Shown one piece after another: positions 17,424 through 25,423 of a DNA stretch of 64,000 nt. The DNA is taken from positions 1 through 64,000 of the forward strand of contig CAVSIB010000055.1 in assembly GCA_963727835.1 (NCBI GenBank), read 5' to 3'. The translations under genes and the position numbers were made by a program. The stretch is from G026625185 sp963727835 (GTDB taxonomy: Bacteria > Desulfobacterota > WTBG01 > JAGOGO01). The notes beneath the pieces are model-generated. The model did not search any database and was not told the DNA's origin. It saw only the letters and a list, made by a program, of their open reading frames with translations. Position 1 is the first letter of the stretch; each line of letters opens with the position of its first letter.

Positions 17424-20004
17424 TTCCTAACCCCTTGGTGATCTCTACCGGGCAATAGTTCTGATTGGCGATCAACTGGTTCACTTTAGCGTCACGAAAA
17501 TTATTAGGGACAAAAACTACTCCCCGAGGAACAGCGGAACTCACTTTAACCGAAGCACTCACCGCTTTGCCTGACGAGGAAATCGTTACTTGATCTCCTT
17601 CGTTTACCCCCAGCGTTTCGACATCCTCATGATTTATTTCCACCCACGCTTTGCCTCCAAGAACAGTAAGTCCTGAATTGGTCGAGAGCGTACCGGAATG
17701 AAAGAACGCGGTCCCGGTTATTAAGGTAAAATTTCCTGGTTTGGGCTTTTCCACTTTGTTGAGAGAAAAAGAAACGAAGGAAGGAGTACCATCTGTGCTT
17801 GACCACTGTATCCCCTTCCTTCCCAAAAGTTCATAGGCAACCCCTTTATACTGCGGCACTAAAGAAGCAATCTCTCCCATGATCGCTCTCGGATGAGAAT
17901 AATCCATAGGATAGCCAATTCCGTGAGAGAGTTTTTGGATGATTACCCAATCCGGCAAGGCGCTCCGATACGGCAAAATCCCCGTAGAAAATTTTTGCAC
18001 CCGCCGTTCACCGTTAGTAAACGTCCCTTCTTTTTCCGCAAAGGTTACTGCGGGAAAGACATAGTCAGCCTTGGACGCTACCTCAGAATAAAAAACATCT
18101 TGCACTGCCAGCCATTCCAGTTTACCCAACGCTTCTTCCCACTTGTCCGGAAAGGGAAAATCAATAAGTGGATCGCATCCCATGACATAAAGCGCTTTTA
18201 TTTTTCCTTCAAGAATACCATGAAGAATTTCTTCTGCATTTTTGCCCGGTTGTTTTGGTATCGGCCTGCCCCAAGCCTTTTCAAAGGATGCAGCTTTTTC
18301 CAGTCTCTGATAGCCAGGGAGGAGATCCGGCATCACGCCCATGTCGAGCATTCCCTGGACATTATTTTTGGCGATAATCGGAATGAGGCTCCGGTCTTTC
18401 TGGCTGATTGCGGCCGTCATAAGACCTAACGTGCCTAAGGAGGCGACCACCTCTTTGGCCTGCTGATGAGTAAAAACATCATACCCAAAAACGATACATC
18501 CGGTATCTTTCTTCCCTAAAATCGTGGCCACCTGATGAATCTGTTCAATCGGAACACCAGTAAGATCAGCAAGTTCCTGAAGGGTTTTTGCTTCTAAAGA
18601 TTTTTTAAGAATCGAAAACTGAGGAATCGTCTCGATCCGTTCTTTGTTTTCCAAACCTCGTTCCAAAACCGCTTTCATGATCCCCGCAACCAAAAGCAGT
18701 TCTGTTCCCGGATAATACCGCAGGTGCAGGTTGGCGAATTTATCGAGCTTGGTTGTCCGAGGGTTCCCAACCACGAGCACGGCCCCGTGCAGACGCGCCA
18801 TTCTCATGATCTTCAAGGCGGCGGGAGGACATTCCGCGCGCACATCAGCGCCGAGAACAAAAATGACTGGAGCTTTTTCCAGAGCATCAAATCCCTGAGG
18901 ACTTGCAGGCAATCCTAGGGTTGCTCGCAACCCCCGCTCCAGGTTTCGGTAATTAAAATGAGCCGGGCTATCAATGTTGTTCGTGCCGATAGCGGCCCGG
19001 AAAAACTTCTGAAAAAGATAGTTATCCTCATTGGAAGCCCGAGGAGAGGCTAAGCCGGCAATGCTCTCCGGTCCTGAGGACTTAAGGATTTTCTTTAACT
19101 GCTCGGCAGCGCTCCCGAGAGCGTCTTCCCAGGTAACCGGTACCTGATCCTTGCGGCGCTTGATTAAAGGGGAATGGAGCCGGTTGTTGTTATTAATAAA
19201 ACCAAAGCCAAAATTGCCCCGGCCGCAAAGGTTACCTTGGTTATGTGTGTCTTCGTAAGAAGAGGTGATCCGTAACACCTTGTTTTTGCGCACATTCAGC
19301 TCAATCGCGCACCCGCCGCCACAATACGGGCAGACCGAAGGAGTTTTCTCTAATTCCCAAACCCGGGCTTTGTATTTAAAGGGGCGGTTGAGCAACGCGC
19401 CGACAGGGCAGTGAGCAATACATTGGCCACAAAACTCGCAGTTGAGCGGATATCCTCCCCGAGGGAGAATCTCCGCGTCATACCCGTGGTTCACCCATTC
19501 AATCGCCATTTCTCCCTGGATCTCATTACAAACACTCACACAACGACCGCACCGGACACACCGGTTATTATTCCTTTCCACCAAGGGTGACAGGTAGTCA
19601 ATGGTAAGAGAATTTGCCTCTACCTTATAGACTTCCTGATCGAGCCCAAACTCAAAAGCTAAATCCTGAAGTCGGCATTCCCCGCCTTTGTCGCAGATCG
19701 GACAATCGAGCGGATGATTAACCAACATAAACTGGATGGCTTCCTTCCGCAGTGCAAGAAGTTTTTCTGACTGGGTGGTTACCTTCATATAGGATACTAC
19801 CGGAGTATTGCAGGAGGTAACCGGTTTCTCGTATCCCTCGATTTCCACGAGACAAAGCCGGCAGGAACCGATGGGCAATAGTTTGGGGTGATAACAAAGA
19901 GTAGGGATTTCTATCCCCAGGGCTCTGGCGGCCGCCAAGATTGTGGTCTCCTTGGGGACCGAAATTTCTTTTCCGTCAATGGTTATGGTTACGTTGTCGT
20001 TCAT
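17416..20004 (-). CDS. nuoG: NADH-quinone oxidoreductase subunit G
   Basis: Iron-sulfur and molybdopterin-fold subunit of complex I, 862 aa. An N-terminal [2Fe-2S] domain (CYHPKLLPIGSCRLCLVEI), the HPLDCPICDKGGEC region, two [4Fe-4S] sites (CVRCGRCVSVCNE, CEFCGQCIAHCP) and a further CPYCGGGC cluster appear in order. These are followed by a long formate-dehydrogenase-like region with a C-terminal dinucleotide-binding domain. The start at 20004 overlaps the stop of the preceding gene (ATGA), so the two are coupled. The Fdh-like C-terminal region (GTFTNGERRVQ) resembles SfrA of Geobacter as well as NuoG. Confidence 0.95.
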   Translation of the reverse strand: MNDNVTITIDGKEISVPKETTILAAARALGIEIPTLCYHPKLLPIGSCRLCLVEIEGYEKPVTSCNTPVVSYMKVTTQSEKLLALRKEAIQFMLVNHPLDCPICDKGGECRLQDLAFEFGLDQEVYKVEANSLTIDYLSPLVERNNNRCVRCGRCVSVCNEIQGEMAIEWVNHGYDAEILPRGGYPLNCEFCGQCIAHCPVGALLNRPFKYKARVWELEKTPSVCPYCGGGCAIELNVRKNKVLRITSSYEDTHNQGNLCGRGNFGFGFINNNNRLHSPLIKRRKDQVPVTWEDALGSAAEQLKKILKSSGPESIAGLASPRASNEDNYLFQKFFRAAIGTNNIDSPAHFNYRNLERGLRATLGLPASPQGFDALEKAPVIFVLGADVRAECPPAALKIMRMARLHGAVLVVGNPRTTKLDKFANLHLRYYPGTELLLVAGIMKAVLERGLENKERIETIPQFSILKKSLEAKTLQELADLTGVPIEQIHQVATILGKKDTGCIVFGYDVFTHQQAKEVVASLGTLGLMTAAISQKDRSLIPIIAKNNVQGMLDMGVMPDLLPGYQRLEKAASFEKAWGRPIPKQPGKNAEEILHGILEGKIKALYVMGCDPLIDFPFPDKWEEALGKLEWLAVQDVFYSEVASKADYVFPAVTFAEKEGTFTNGERRVQKFSTGILPYRSALPDWVIIQKLSHGIGYPMDYSHPRAIMGEIASLVPQYKGVAYELLGRKGIQWSSTDGTPSFVSFSLNKVEKPKPGNFTLITGTAFFHSGTLSTNSGLTVLGGKAWVEINHEDVETLGVNEGDQVTISSSGKAVSASVKVSSAVPRGVVFVPNNFRDAKVNQLIANQNYCPVEITKGLGNG

Positions 20005-21962
20005 TCTGTTTTCGTCGCGTAAAGAGCTACCCGATAGCATCGAAGACACCGCTCTGCCTCCCGAATCGCCGTATCCGGGGGAAATCCTAATTCTACTTCA
20101 TCAAAACTGTGGATTCGGGTCTGCGGTGAGAGGTGCCCCATCTTTGCTTTTGGAACTCCACCAACAATCCCCAGTTTCTCATTTTTATCATACACGCCAA
20201 TTTCACTTACCATCTTTTCTTGCCGTCGGTAATCGGGGAGGATCATCTTCTGACCGGTGAGGTACTGATCAATGGCGATGGCAGCATCATAACCAGCGGC
20301 CAATGCTCCCACCAACACATCCGGACCGGTCACACAATCACCCCCGGAAAAAATCCCCTCCTGTGAAGTCGCCATGCTGTCCGCATCAACCACAATCGTG
20401 CTCCACTTGGTTTTTGTAACACCACTCCCCTCAGGAAGTAATGAGAGATCAACATCCTGACCAATAGCCGGAATCAGCACATCGGTCTCGATAATAAATT
20501 CCGAGCCTTTAACTTCTACGGGTCTTCTCCTTCCGCTTTCATCCGGTTCGCCCAACTCCATCCGGATACATTCGACCGCGGTAACCCGGTGGTTCTCCGT
20601 AATGATCCGCTTCGGGAGAGTGAGAAAATGGAAGTTCACTCCTTCTATTTCAGCGTCTTCAATTTCCACGGGGTCCGCCGGCATCTCAGCACGGGAGCGA
20701 CGGTAAACGATGTTAGAATCAGTAAACCCTACCCGAAAGGCGGAGCGAACACAGTCAATTGCCACATTCCCTCCTCCTACCACGAGGAGCTTTTTTCCTT
20801 TATAAATTTCTTTGCCCAGGTTGATGTCCCGGAGAAATTCAACGCCTTTGACAAAGCCTTGATAGCCGGCGTCTTCGCCGTCAACTCCCATTTTTTTACT
20901 CAAGTGGGCGCCGACGCCGATGAAGATAGCGCGAAAACCCTGAGCTTTCATCTCGTCCAGGGTAATGTCTTTGCCCACACGGGTGTTGTACTGTATTTCC
21001 ACTCCCCGTTTCTTTATCACCTCAATTTCGTACTGGAGAATGTTCCGGGGAAGCCGGTAGTCAGGGATACCCACGGCAGCCATGCCTCCGCCTTCCGGCA
21101 AGGCCTCGAAAATTTTCACCGGATACCCTTTTAAGCTTAAATAAAACGCACAGGCAAGACCAGCCGGTCCAGCGCCGACCACCCCAATCTTGTGCTCTTT
21201 CTTGGTTTCACTTTTCAGTTGAGGCTCGATCTGGTGCTCAATCTCATAGTCACCGACAAACCGCTTCAAGGTCTTAATTTGAATCGGCTCATCCAGATTC
21301 GCCCTCCGGCAATGGAACTCACAGGGCCGGATACACACCCGACCGCACACTCCGGGAAGAGCATTCCGCTCCCGAATAAGGCTCAGGGAGTCTTCAAACC
21401 TGAGGTTTTTGATCAGTTCAACGTAGGACGGAACATCAAGATGCACCGGGCACGCATCCATGCAGGGTGCCGTAACCTGGAAGTGATAATTTCCTTTGGG
21501 TAATTCTTTCTTCTCGGCAACGTGTTTTTCAAACGCGGCTTTAAAGTGCGTGAGCGCGTGGAGTATGGGGACCGGGCCGGATTTACCAATTTCACATTTC
21601 GCACTCGTAAGAATTTCCTCCCCCAGTCTTTCCAGAGTTTCTAAATCTTCTTTTTTCCCTTTTCCCGAACAAATGCGGCTTAAGGTTTCCCGCATTATCC
21701 GCGTCCCAACCCGGCAGGGAATACATCGTCCGCACGAAGCGCCCTGAATGGCCTCGAGATACGCTCTCGCCATATCCACAATATTAACAACCATCTCATC
21801 CTTCAGCACAATCCCGTCCCACCCCATGAAGCCGACAATTTTTTCATTTCCGGCATAGACATCCGGCAATTTTTTCGGCTCAGCTTCCTGGAATGCCTCC
21901 GGAGCCTTTCCCCGGTTATCAACTACTTTGTTCGCCCAGCTGCTGAATAATACTTTTCCCAT
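20001..21962 (-). CDS. NuoF C-terminal iron-sulfur domain fused to GltD-like FAD/NAD(P)H oxidoreductase
   Basis: A 653-aa hybrid standing where nuoE and nuoF should be. Residues 36-130 match the C-terminal part of NuoF, with SCGRCIPCRVG (76-86) and Cys123 giving the four ligands of cluster N3. The FMN- and NADH-binding Rossmann-like part of NuoF is absent. From about residue 160 the protein is a glutamate-synthase small-subunit type oxidoreductase: a cysteine-rich segment (CMDACPVHL, CGRVCIRPCEFHC), an FAD site (GVVGAGPAGLACAF), a nucleotide site (LLVVGGGNVAIDC, then YRRSRAEMPA) and GGDCVTGPD. This layout is that of SfrB of Geobacter. It implies FAD-based input, probably from NADPH (inference from the Arg pair). 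It is coupled to nuoG by an ATGA overlap. Confidence 0.9.
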   Translation of the reverse strand: MGKVLFSSWANKVVDNRGKAPEAFQEAEPKKLPDVYAGNEKIVGFMGWDGIVLKDEMVVNIVDMARAYLEAIQGASCGRCIPCRVGTRIMRETLSRICSGKGKKEDLETLERLGEEILTSAKCEIGKSGPVPILHALTHFKAAFEKHVAEKKELPKGNYHFQVTAPCMDACPVHLDVPSYVELIKNLRFEDSLSLIRERNALPGVCGRVCIRPCEFHCRRANLDEPIQIKTLKRFVGDYEIEHQIEPQLKSETKKEHKIGVVGAGPAGLACAFYLSLKGYPVKIFEALPEGGGMAAVGIPDYRLPRNILQYEIEVIKKRGVEIQYNTRVGKDITLDEMKAQGFRAIFIGVGAHLSKKMGVDGEDAGYQGFVKGVEFLRDINLGKEIYKGKKLLVVGGGNVAIDCVRSAFRVGFTDSNIVYRRSRAEMPADPVEIEDAEIEGVNFHFLTLPKRIITENHRVTAVECIRMELGEPDESGRRRPVEVKGSEFIIETDVLIPAIGQDVDLSLLPEGSGVTKTKWSTIVVDADSMATSQEGIFSGGDCVTGPDVLVGALAAGYDAAIAIDQYLTGQKMILPDYRRQEKMVSEIGVYDKNEKLGIVGGVPKAKMGHLSPQTRIHSFDEVELGFPPDTAIREAERCLRCYRVALYATKTE

Positions 21963-21975
21963 AATCTTATTTACT

Positions 21976-23172
21976 TTACTTATCAATTTCGCCGAGAACA
22001 ATATCCATACTGCCGATAATAGCCACAATATCAGCTAACAATCGGCCCTTTGCTAAAGTCTCAAGCGCCATTAAATTCATAAACGAAGGGGTCTTGATTT
22101 TAACCCGATACGGTTTAGAACTCCCGTCGCTGACGATATAAAATCCTAATTCACCCCGCGGGGTCTCAATTGCCTGGTATACCTCCCCTTCCGGCACTTT
22201 GAATCCTTCACTGATGATCTTGAAATGATGAATTAAGGCACCGATATCAGTCATCACCTTTTCTTTTATTGGGGGAATGACTTTTGCATCATCCGCGTAA
22301 ATAGGCCCGGGTTTAAGTTTTTTCAATCCCTGTTTGATTAAATCGATACTTTGTTTCATTTCTTCAATGCGAACCCGGTATCGGTCATACACATCCCCGT
22401 TTTTGCCCAGGATAAAGTCAAATTGATAATTTTCATACCCACTGTAAGGATTCGTCTTCCTTAAATCCCATTTAAAGCCGCAAGACCGTAACGTCGGGCC
22501 GGTTGTTCCCAGGTTGATCGCTTCTTCCGCCGTTATTTTTCCTACTCCCTTGGTCCGGTTGATCCAAATCGGGTTATTGGTGAGCAAATCCTCATACTCT
22601 GTAATGTGCTTGGGAAATGTTTCTGTAAACTCCGCGATCTTATCCCTGGCCGCGCTCATGACGTCTCCGTTAACTCCGCCGACCCGGATATAGCTCGGAT
22701 TCATCCGCGCTCCTGCCACCATCTCAAAGATATCCAAGATCTCTTCCCGCTCTCGGAAACAATACATGATCGGACTCATCGCCCCGATGTCAAGGACGTG
22801 GGTTCCCATCCAGACCAAGTGGCTCTGGATCCTGGTCAATTCCACCATGATAACCCGAATAACTTGTGCACGCTCTGGCATCTGGATTCCCAAAAGCCTT
22901 TCCACTGCCAGTGCGTACCCGAAATTGTTCACCATGGGACTGAGGTAATCTAATCGGTCGGTTAAGGGAATAACTTGATGGTAGGTTTTATTTTCGGCAA
23001 GTTTCTCAATTCCCCGATGAAGGTGTCCCAAATGGGGGATTACCCTCAAAATCACTTCGCCGTCAAGCTCCAGGTCAACCCTCAACACCCCGTGAGTACT
23101 TGGGTGCTGGGGACCCATGTGCAGAATCATGGTTTCCGTGTGCAGGTGTGGGTTTAGTCGCGCTTCCGCCAC
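21976..23172 (-). CDS. nuoD: NADH-quinone oxidoreductase subunit D
   Basis: Quinone-site subunit of complex I, 398 aa, separate from NuoC. ILHMGPQHPSTHGVLR and GHLHRGIEKLAENKTYHQ hold conserved His residues of the quinone pocket, and the C-terminal DIVLGEIDK is the family ending, with the Asp-Arg motif region nearby. The start is a GTG with a strong AAGGAGG site and overlaps nuoC by 19 nt. Confidence 0.97.
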   Translation of the reverse strand: MAEARLNPHLHTETMILHMGPQHPSTHGVLRVDLELDGEVILRVIPHLGHLHRGIEKLAENKTYHQVIPLTDRLDYLSPMVNNFGYALAVERLLGIQMPERAQVIRVIMVELTRIQSHLVWMGTHVLDIGAMSPIMYCFREREEILDIFEMVAGARMNPSYIRVGGVNGDVMSAARDKIAEFTETFPKHITEYEDLLTNNPIWINRTKGVGKITAEEAINLGTTGPTLRSCGFKWDLRKTNPYSGYENYQFDFILGKNGDVYDRYRVRIEEMKQSIDLIKQGLKKLKPGPIYADDAKVIPPIKEKVMTDIGALIHHFKIISEGFKVPEGEVYQAIETPRGELGFYIVSDGSSKPYRVKIKTPSFMNLMALETLAKGRLLADIVAIIGSMDIVLGEIDK

Positions 23173-23672
23173 TGCACTCCTCCTTCGTGTCCGGCGATTA
23201 TCTCCGCCTTGCCCAGTAAAGGATAATCCTTCCGGAGCGGAAACCCATCAAATTCCTCAATCGTCAGAAGCCGCAGCAAATCAGGATGCCCATCGAATTC
23301 AATCCCAAACATTTCATGGCATTCCCGTTCCGGCCAGTCGGCAGCTTTCCAGATACCAGTCATCGTAGGAACACTTTCATTCTCACCCACTTCGGTTTTC
23401 ACCCGAAGCCACTGGTGCGTTCGGGTGGAATAAAGCTGATAGATTAACTCAAACCGTTTATCCTTTTTCCCTTGATAATCCACCCCACCGAAGTCGGAAA
23501 GAAGATCAAAGCTGAGTTCCTTATCTTCCTTGAGAAGGCAACAAACTCTTTTCACATCTTCCTTATCCACGAGGATCCCGGGATCCCCGAAAGCCGTTAT
23601 AATTTTTTTAACCACTCCGGGGAAAGCTTGTTCGAGTTTTTTTATCGCAGGGTGTTCCTGGGTCATAGTCAT
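23154..23672 (-). CDS. nuoC: NADH-quinone oxidoreductase subunit C
   Basis: Peripheral-arm 30-kDa-type subunit of complex I, 172 aa. TGIWKAADWPERECHEMFGI and the ending LRKDYPL are the diagnostic motifs. The start is tentative: ATG codons at 23672 and 23666 are both possible and neither has a clear ribosome site. It follows nuoB by 7 nt. Confidence 0.96.
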   Translation of the reverse strand: MTMTQEHPAIKKLEQAFPGVVKKIITAFGDPGILVDKEDVKRVCCLLKEDKELSFDLLSDFGGVDYQGKKDKRFELIYQLYSTRTHQWLRVKTEVGENESVPTMTGIWKAADWPERECHEMFGIEFDGHPDLLRLLTIEEFDGFPLRKDYPLLGKAEIIAGHEGGVQWRKRD

Positions 23673-23679
23673 AATTCGA

Positions 23680-24159
23680 TTACTTCCGATCCGAAAACTT
23701 TTCGTTTTTAATCTTATTCTGAATCTGGATGATCGCGTGAATCAACCCTTCCGGTTTAGGAGGACAGCCGGGCACATAAACATCTACCGGGATAATCCGG
23801 TCAACGCCTTGCACTACAGCATAAGAATTAAATATTCCTCCGGTAGCCGCGCAAGCGCCCATAGCGATCACCCATTTAGGCTCAGCCATCTGTTCGTAAA
23901 TCCTCCGCACGACCGAAGCCATCTTGTTGGTAACGGTTCCGGCGACAATCATCAAATCCGCTTGCCGGGGTGAGGCCCGAAACACCTCCGCGCCAAACCG
24001 GGCTAAGTCATACCGGGGCATACAAGAAGTCATCATCTCAATTGCGCAGCAGGCCAAGCCAAACGTGGCCGGCCATAAGGAAGACCTCCGTCCCCAGTTT
24101 ACCAGCGACTCTAATGTCGTGGTGATGATATTTTCTCCCAAGTGGCTTTCTAATCCCAT
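23680..24159 (-). CDS. nuoB: NADH-quinone oxidoreductase subunit B
   Basis: Subunit carrying the terminal cluster N2 of complex I, 159 aa. The ligands are visible as the adjacent Cys pair in ATFGLACCAIEMM, the Cys in MGACAATGGIF and the last in VPGCPPKPEGL. Its start overlaps the end of nuoA by 10 nt. Confidence 0.97.
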   Translation of the reverse strand: MGLESHLGENIITTTLESLVNWGRRSSLWPATFGLACCAIEMMTSCMPRYDLARFGAEVFRASPRQADLMIVAGTVTNKMASVVRRIYEQMAEPKWVIAMGACAATGGIFNSYAVVQGVDRIIPVDVYVPGCPPKPEGLIHAIIQIQNKIKNEKFSDRK

Positions 24160-24506
24160 TCAAAAGCCCCTTTCTTCCAAACATAGATAAACCCAACCAG
24201 CAGAACAAGAATAAAAAACCCCATCTCTACCAGTCCAAATACGCCGAGCCTCCGATAAATCACTGCCCAGGGGTAAAGATATAATGCCTCAATATCAAAG
24301 AGAATAAAAATCATGGTGGTAATATAGAACTTAATCGAAAACCGTTGCCTGGCAGTACCAACCGGATCAATACCGCATTCGTACGGCATGAGCTTTGTGT
24401 CGCTCTTCTTTTTTTGTCCTAAAAGGGCGGAAAGAAGGAGGGTTACTCCAGCAAAACCAAAAACAATTACCATAAGAATTAATATTTGTAAGTATTCTTT
24501 AAGCAT
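24150..24506 (-). CDS. nuoA: NADH-quinone oxidoreductase subunit A
   Basis: Three-helix membrane subunit, 118 aa from the chosen ATG. LMPYECGIDPVGTARQRFSIKF without interruption is the family signature, and FILFDIEALYLYPWAV follows. An in-frame ATG at 24593 would add 29 residues, but that codon lies inside a perfect operator-like repeat and the extra residues are not NuoA-like, so 24506 is preferred. First gene of the nuo operon, which reads A-B-C-D-F-like-G-H-I-J-K-L-M-N. Confidence 0.94.
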   Translation of the reverse strand: MLKEYLQILILMVIVFGFAGVTLLLSALLGQKKKSDTKLMPYECGIDPVGTARQRFSIKFYITTMIFILFDIEALYLYPWAVIYRRLGVFGLVEMGFFILVLLVGFIYVWKKGAFEWD

Positions 24507-24578
24507 GGGGTTTGCTACTGAAGTAAAAAAAGAGGAAGATCGTGCTGTGTCCCTTAAAAAAATTTTTAAAAATATTAC

Positions 24579-24596
24579 TGAATGAATGGTCATTCA
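24579..24596. promoter_or_regulatory. TetR/FadR-like operator at the nuo promoter
   Basis: TGAATGAATGGTCATTCA is a perfect 7-bp inverted repeat with a 4-bp spacer. TetR-family fatty-acid regulators such as Bacillus FadR recognise the same TGAATGA-N4-TCATTCA pattern. It lies about 11-28 nt downstream of the predicted nuo transcription start, where a repressor would block the polymerase. No TetR gene is in the window. Confidence 0.5.
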
Positions 24597-24613
24597 TCGG
24601 ATAAAGTTTCCTT

Positions 24614-24643
24614 AAAATACTAAATTTAAATTTCCGCTGTCAA
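24614..24643 (-). promoter_or_regulatory. Predicted sigma70 promoter of the nuo operon
   Basis: On the minus strand a perfect TTGACA (24643-24638) is followed after 18 nt by TATTTT (24619-24614). The expected start is near 24607, giving a leader of about 100 nt before nuoA. Confidence 0.5.
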
Positions 24644-24842
24644 GGCAATTCTTCCGTATACTGCATTTTCTTTAAAACAATATAAAATCATTAATTTTTT
24701 CATAAAAAACAACGTTAAAAAATACCTTGATCGGGGTTATGGATTGGCTGTGGTTGGTCAGGGAAAGAGAGAAAGAAACCTTTAATTCTCCCCTCTTTTT
24801 TATAGACTTTTTTCCCACTTGGGAGTAAAATATGAAAATCCT

Positions 24843-24888
24843 CAAAATTCCTATCCCTGTAGCAAAAGCTACAGGGATAGGAATTTTG
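24843..24888. repeat. Perfect 21-bp stem hairpin with AAAA loop
   Basis: The left arm (24843-24863, beginning CAAAATTCCTATCCC) and right arm (24868-24888) are exact reverse complements separated by AAAA. It is followed by a CCCTAAAGGG palindrome and by a second hairpin at 24937-24956 (CCCTGCAGC-AA-GCTGCAGGG). No long T tract follows, so a simple terminator is unlikely. A dispersed extragenic repeat or mobile hairpin element fits better. Confidence 0.6.
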
Positions 24889-25423
24889 CCCCTTTGGGTA
24901 CGGATTTTAACCCTAAAGGGCTGGTAATTGTTTTTACCCTGCAGCAAGCTGCAGGGAATTAGCAAGTTAAAAAAATAGAAATTATTAACCCTCCCCCTTC
25001 CCTTAACCAATAATCACAGTAGAAAAAAATGGTGCCGCTGTGGAAGGATCTTCCATAAACGACGAAAACAAAAAATTAGGCCGAATGGCCCGGATACAGA
25101 GGCGACCGGTCTTTTTTAGTTTTGGGGTACGACTTAATCAGTGCAATCTTAGATTTGGATAGGGCTATTTTACGGGTATGCGTATAACACGATGTCGATA
25201 AAATAAAATAAAGGGCGAAAACACCAACCCAGCGAACAACCTAAAACAAACCCTTCAAATCCAATGCAAGAACCTCCGATAATGTGAGCTCCGCTTAAAT
25301 CGAAGCATCCCATTCGTAACGAATAATCTCCATTGACTAATTTTTCTTTTTTATAATAATGTGATATTTATGAAAAAATAAAAAAATGTCTCTAAAAATG
25401 AACACTAACTACAGGTGATTGCT

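Larger units (their letters stand above)
24597..25423. other. Long intergenic region between nuoA and thrC
   Basis: About 800 nt between divergent genes with no convincing coding frame. It holds the nuo promoter, a cluster of strong hairpins (24843-24956), and several short palindromes at 25020-25130: GGAAG-GAT-CTTCC, GGCC-GAAT-GGCC and ACCGGT followed by six T. A 13-bp palindrome (ATTCGT-A-ACGAAT, 25312-25324) lies about 100 nt before thrC and could be an operator. A TTGACT near 25336 with AT-rich boxes downstream may be the thrC promoter. Confidence 0.5.

Noticed and set aside
25020..25130. Possible c-di-GMP or other known riboswitch upstream of thrC
   Set aside because: The text does not fit the conserved core of any class I know; only short palindromes are present.
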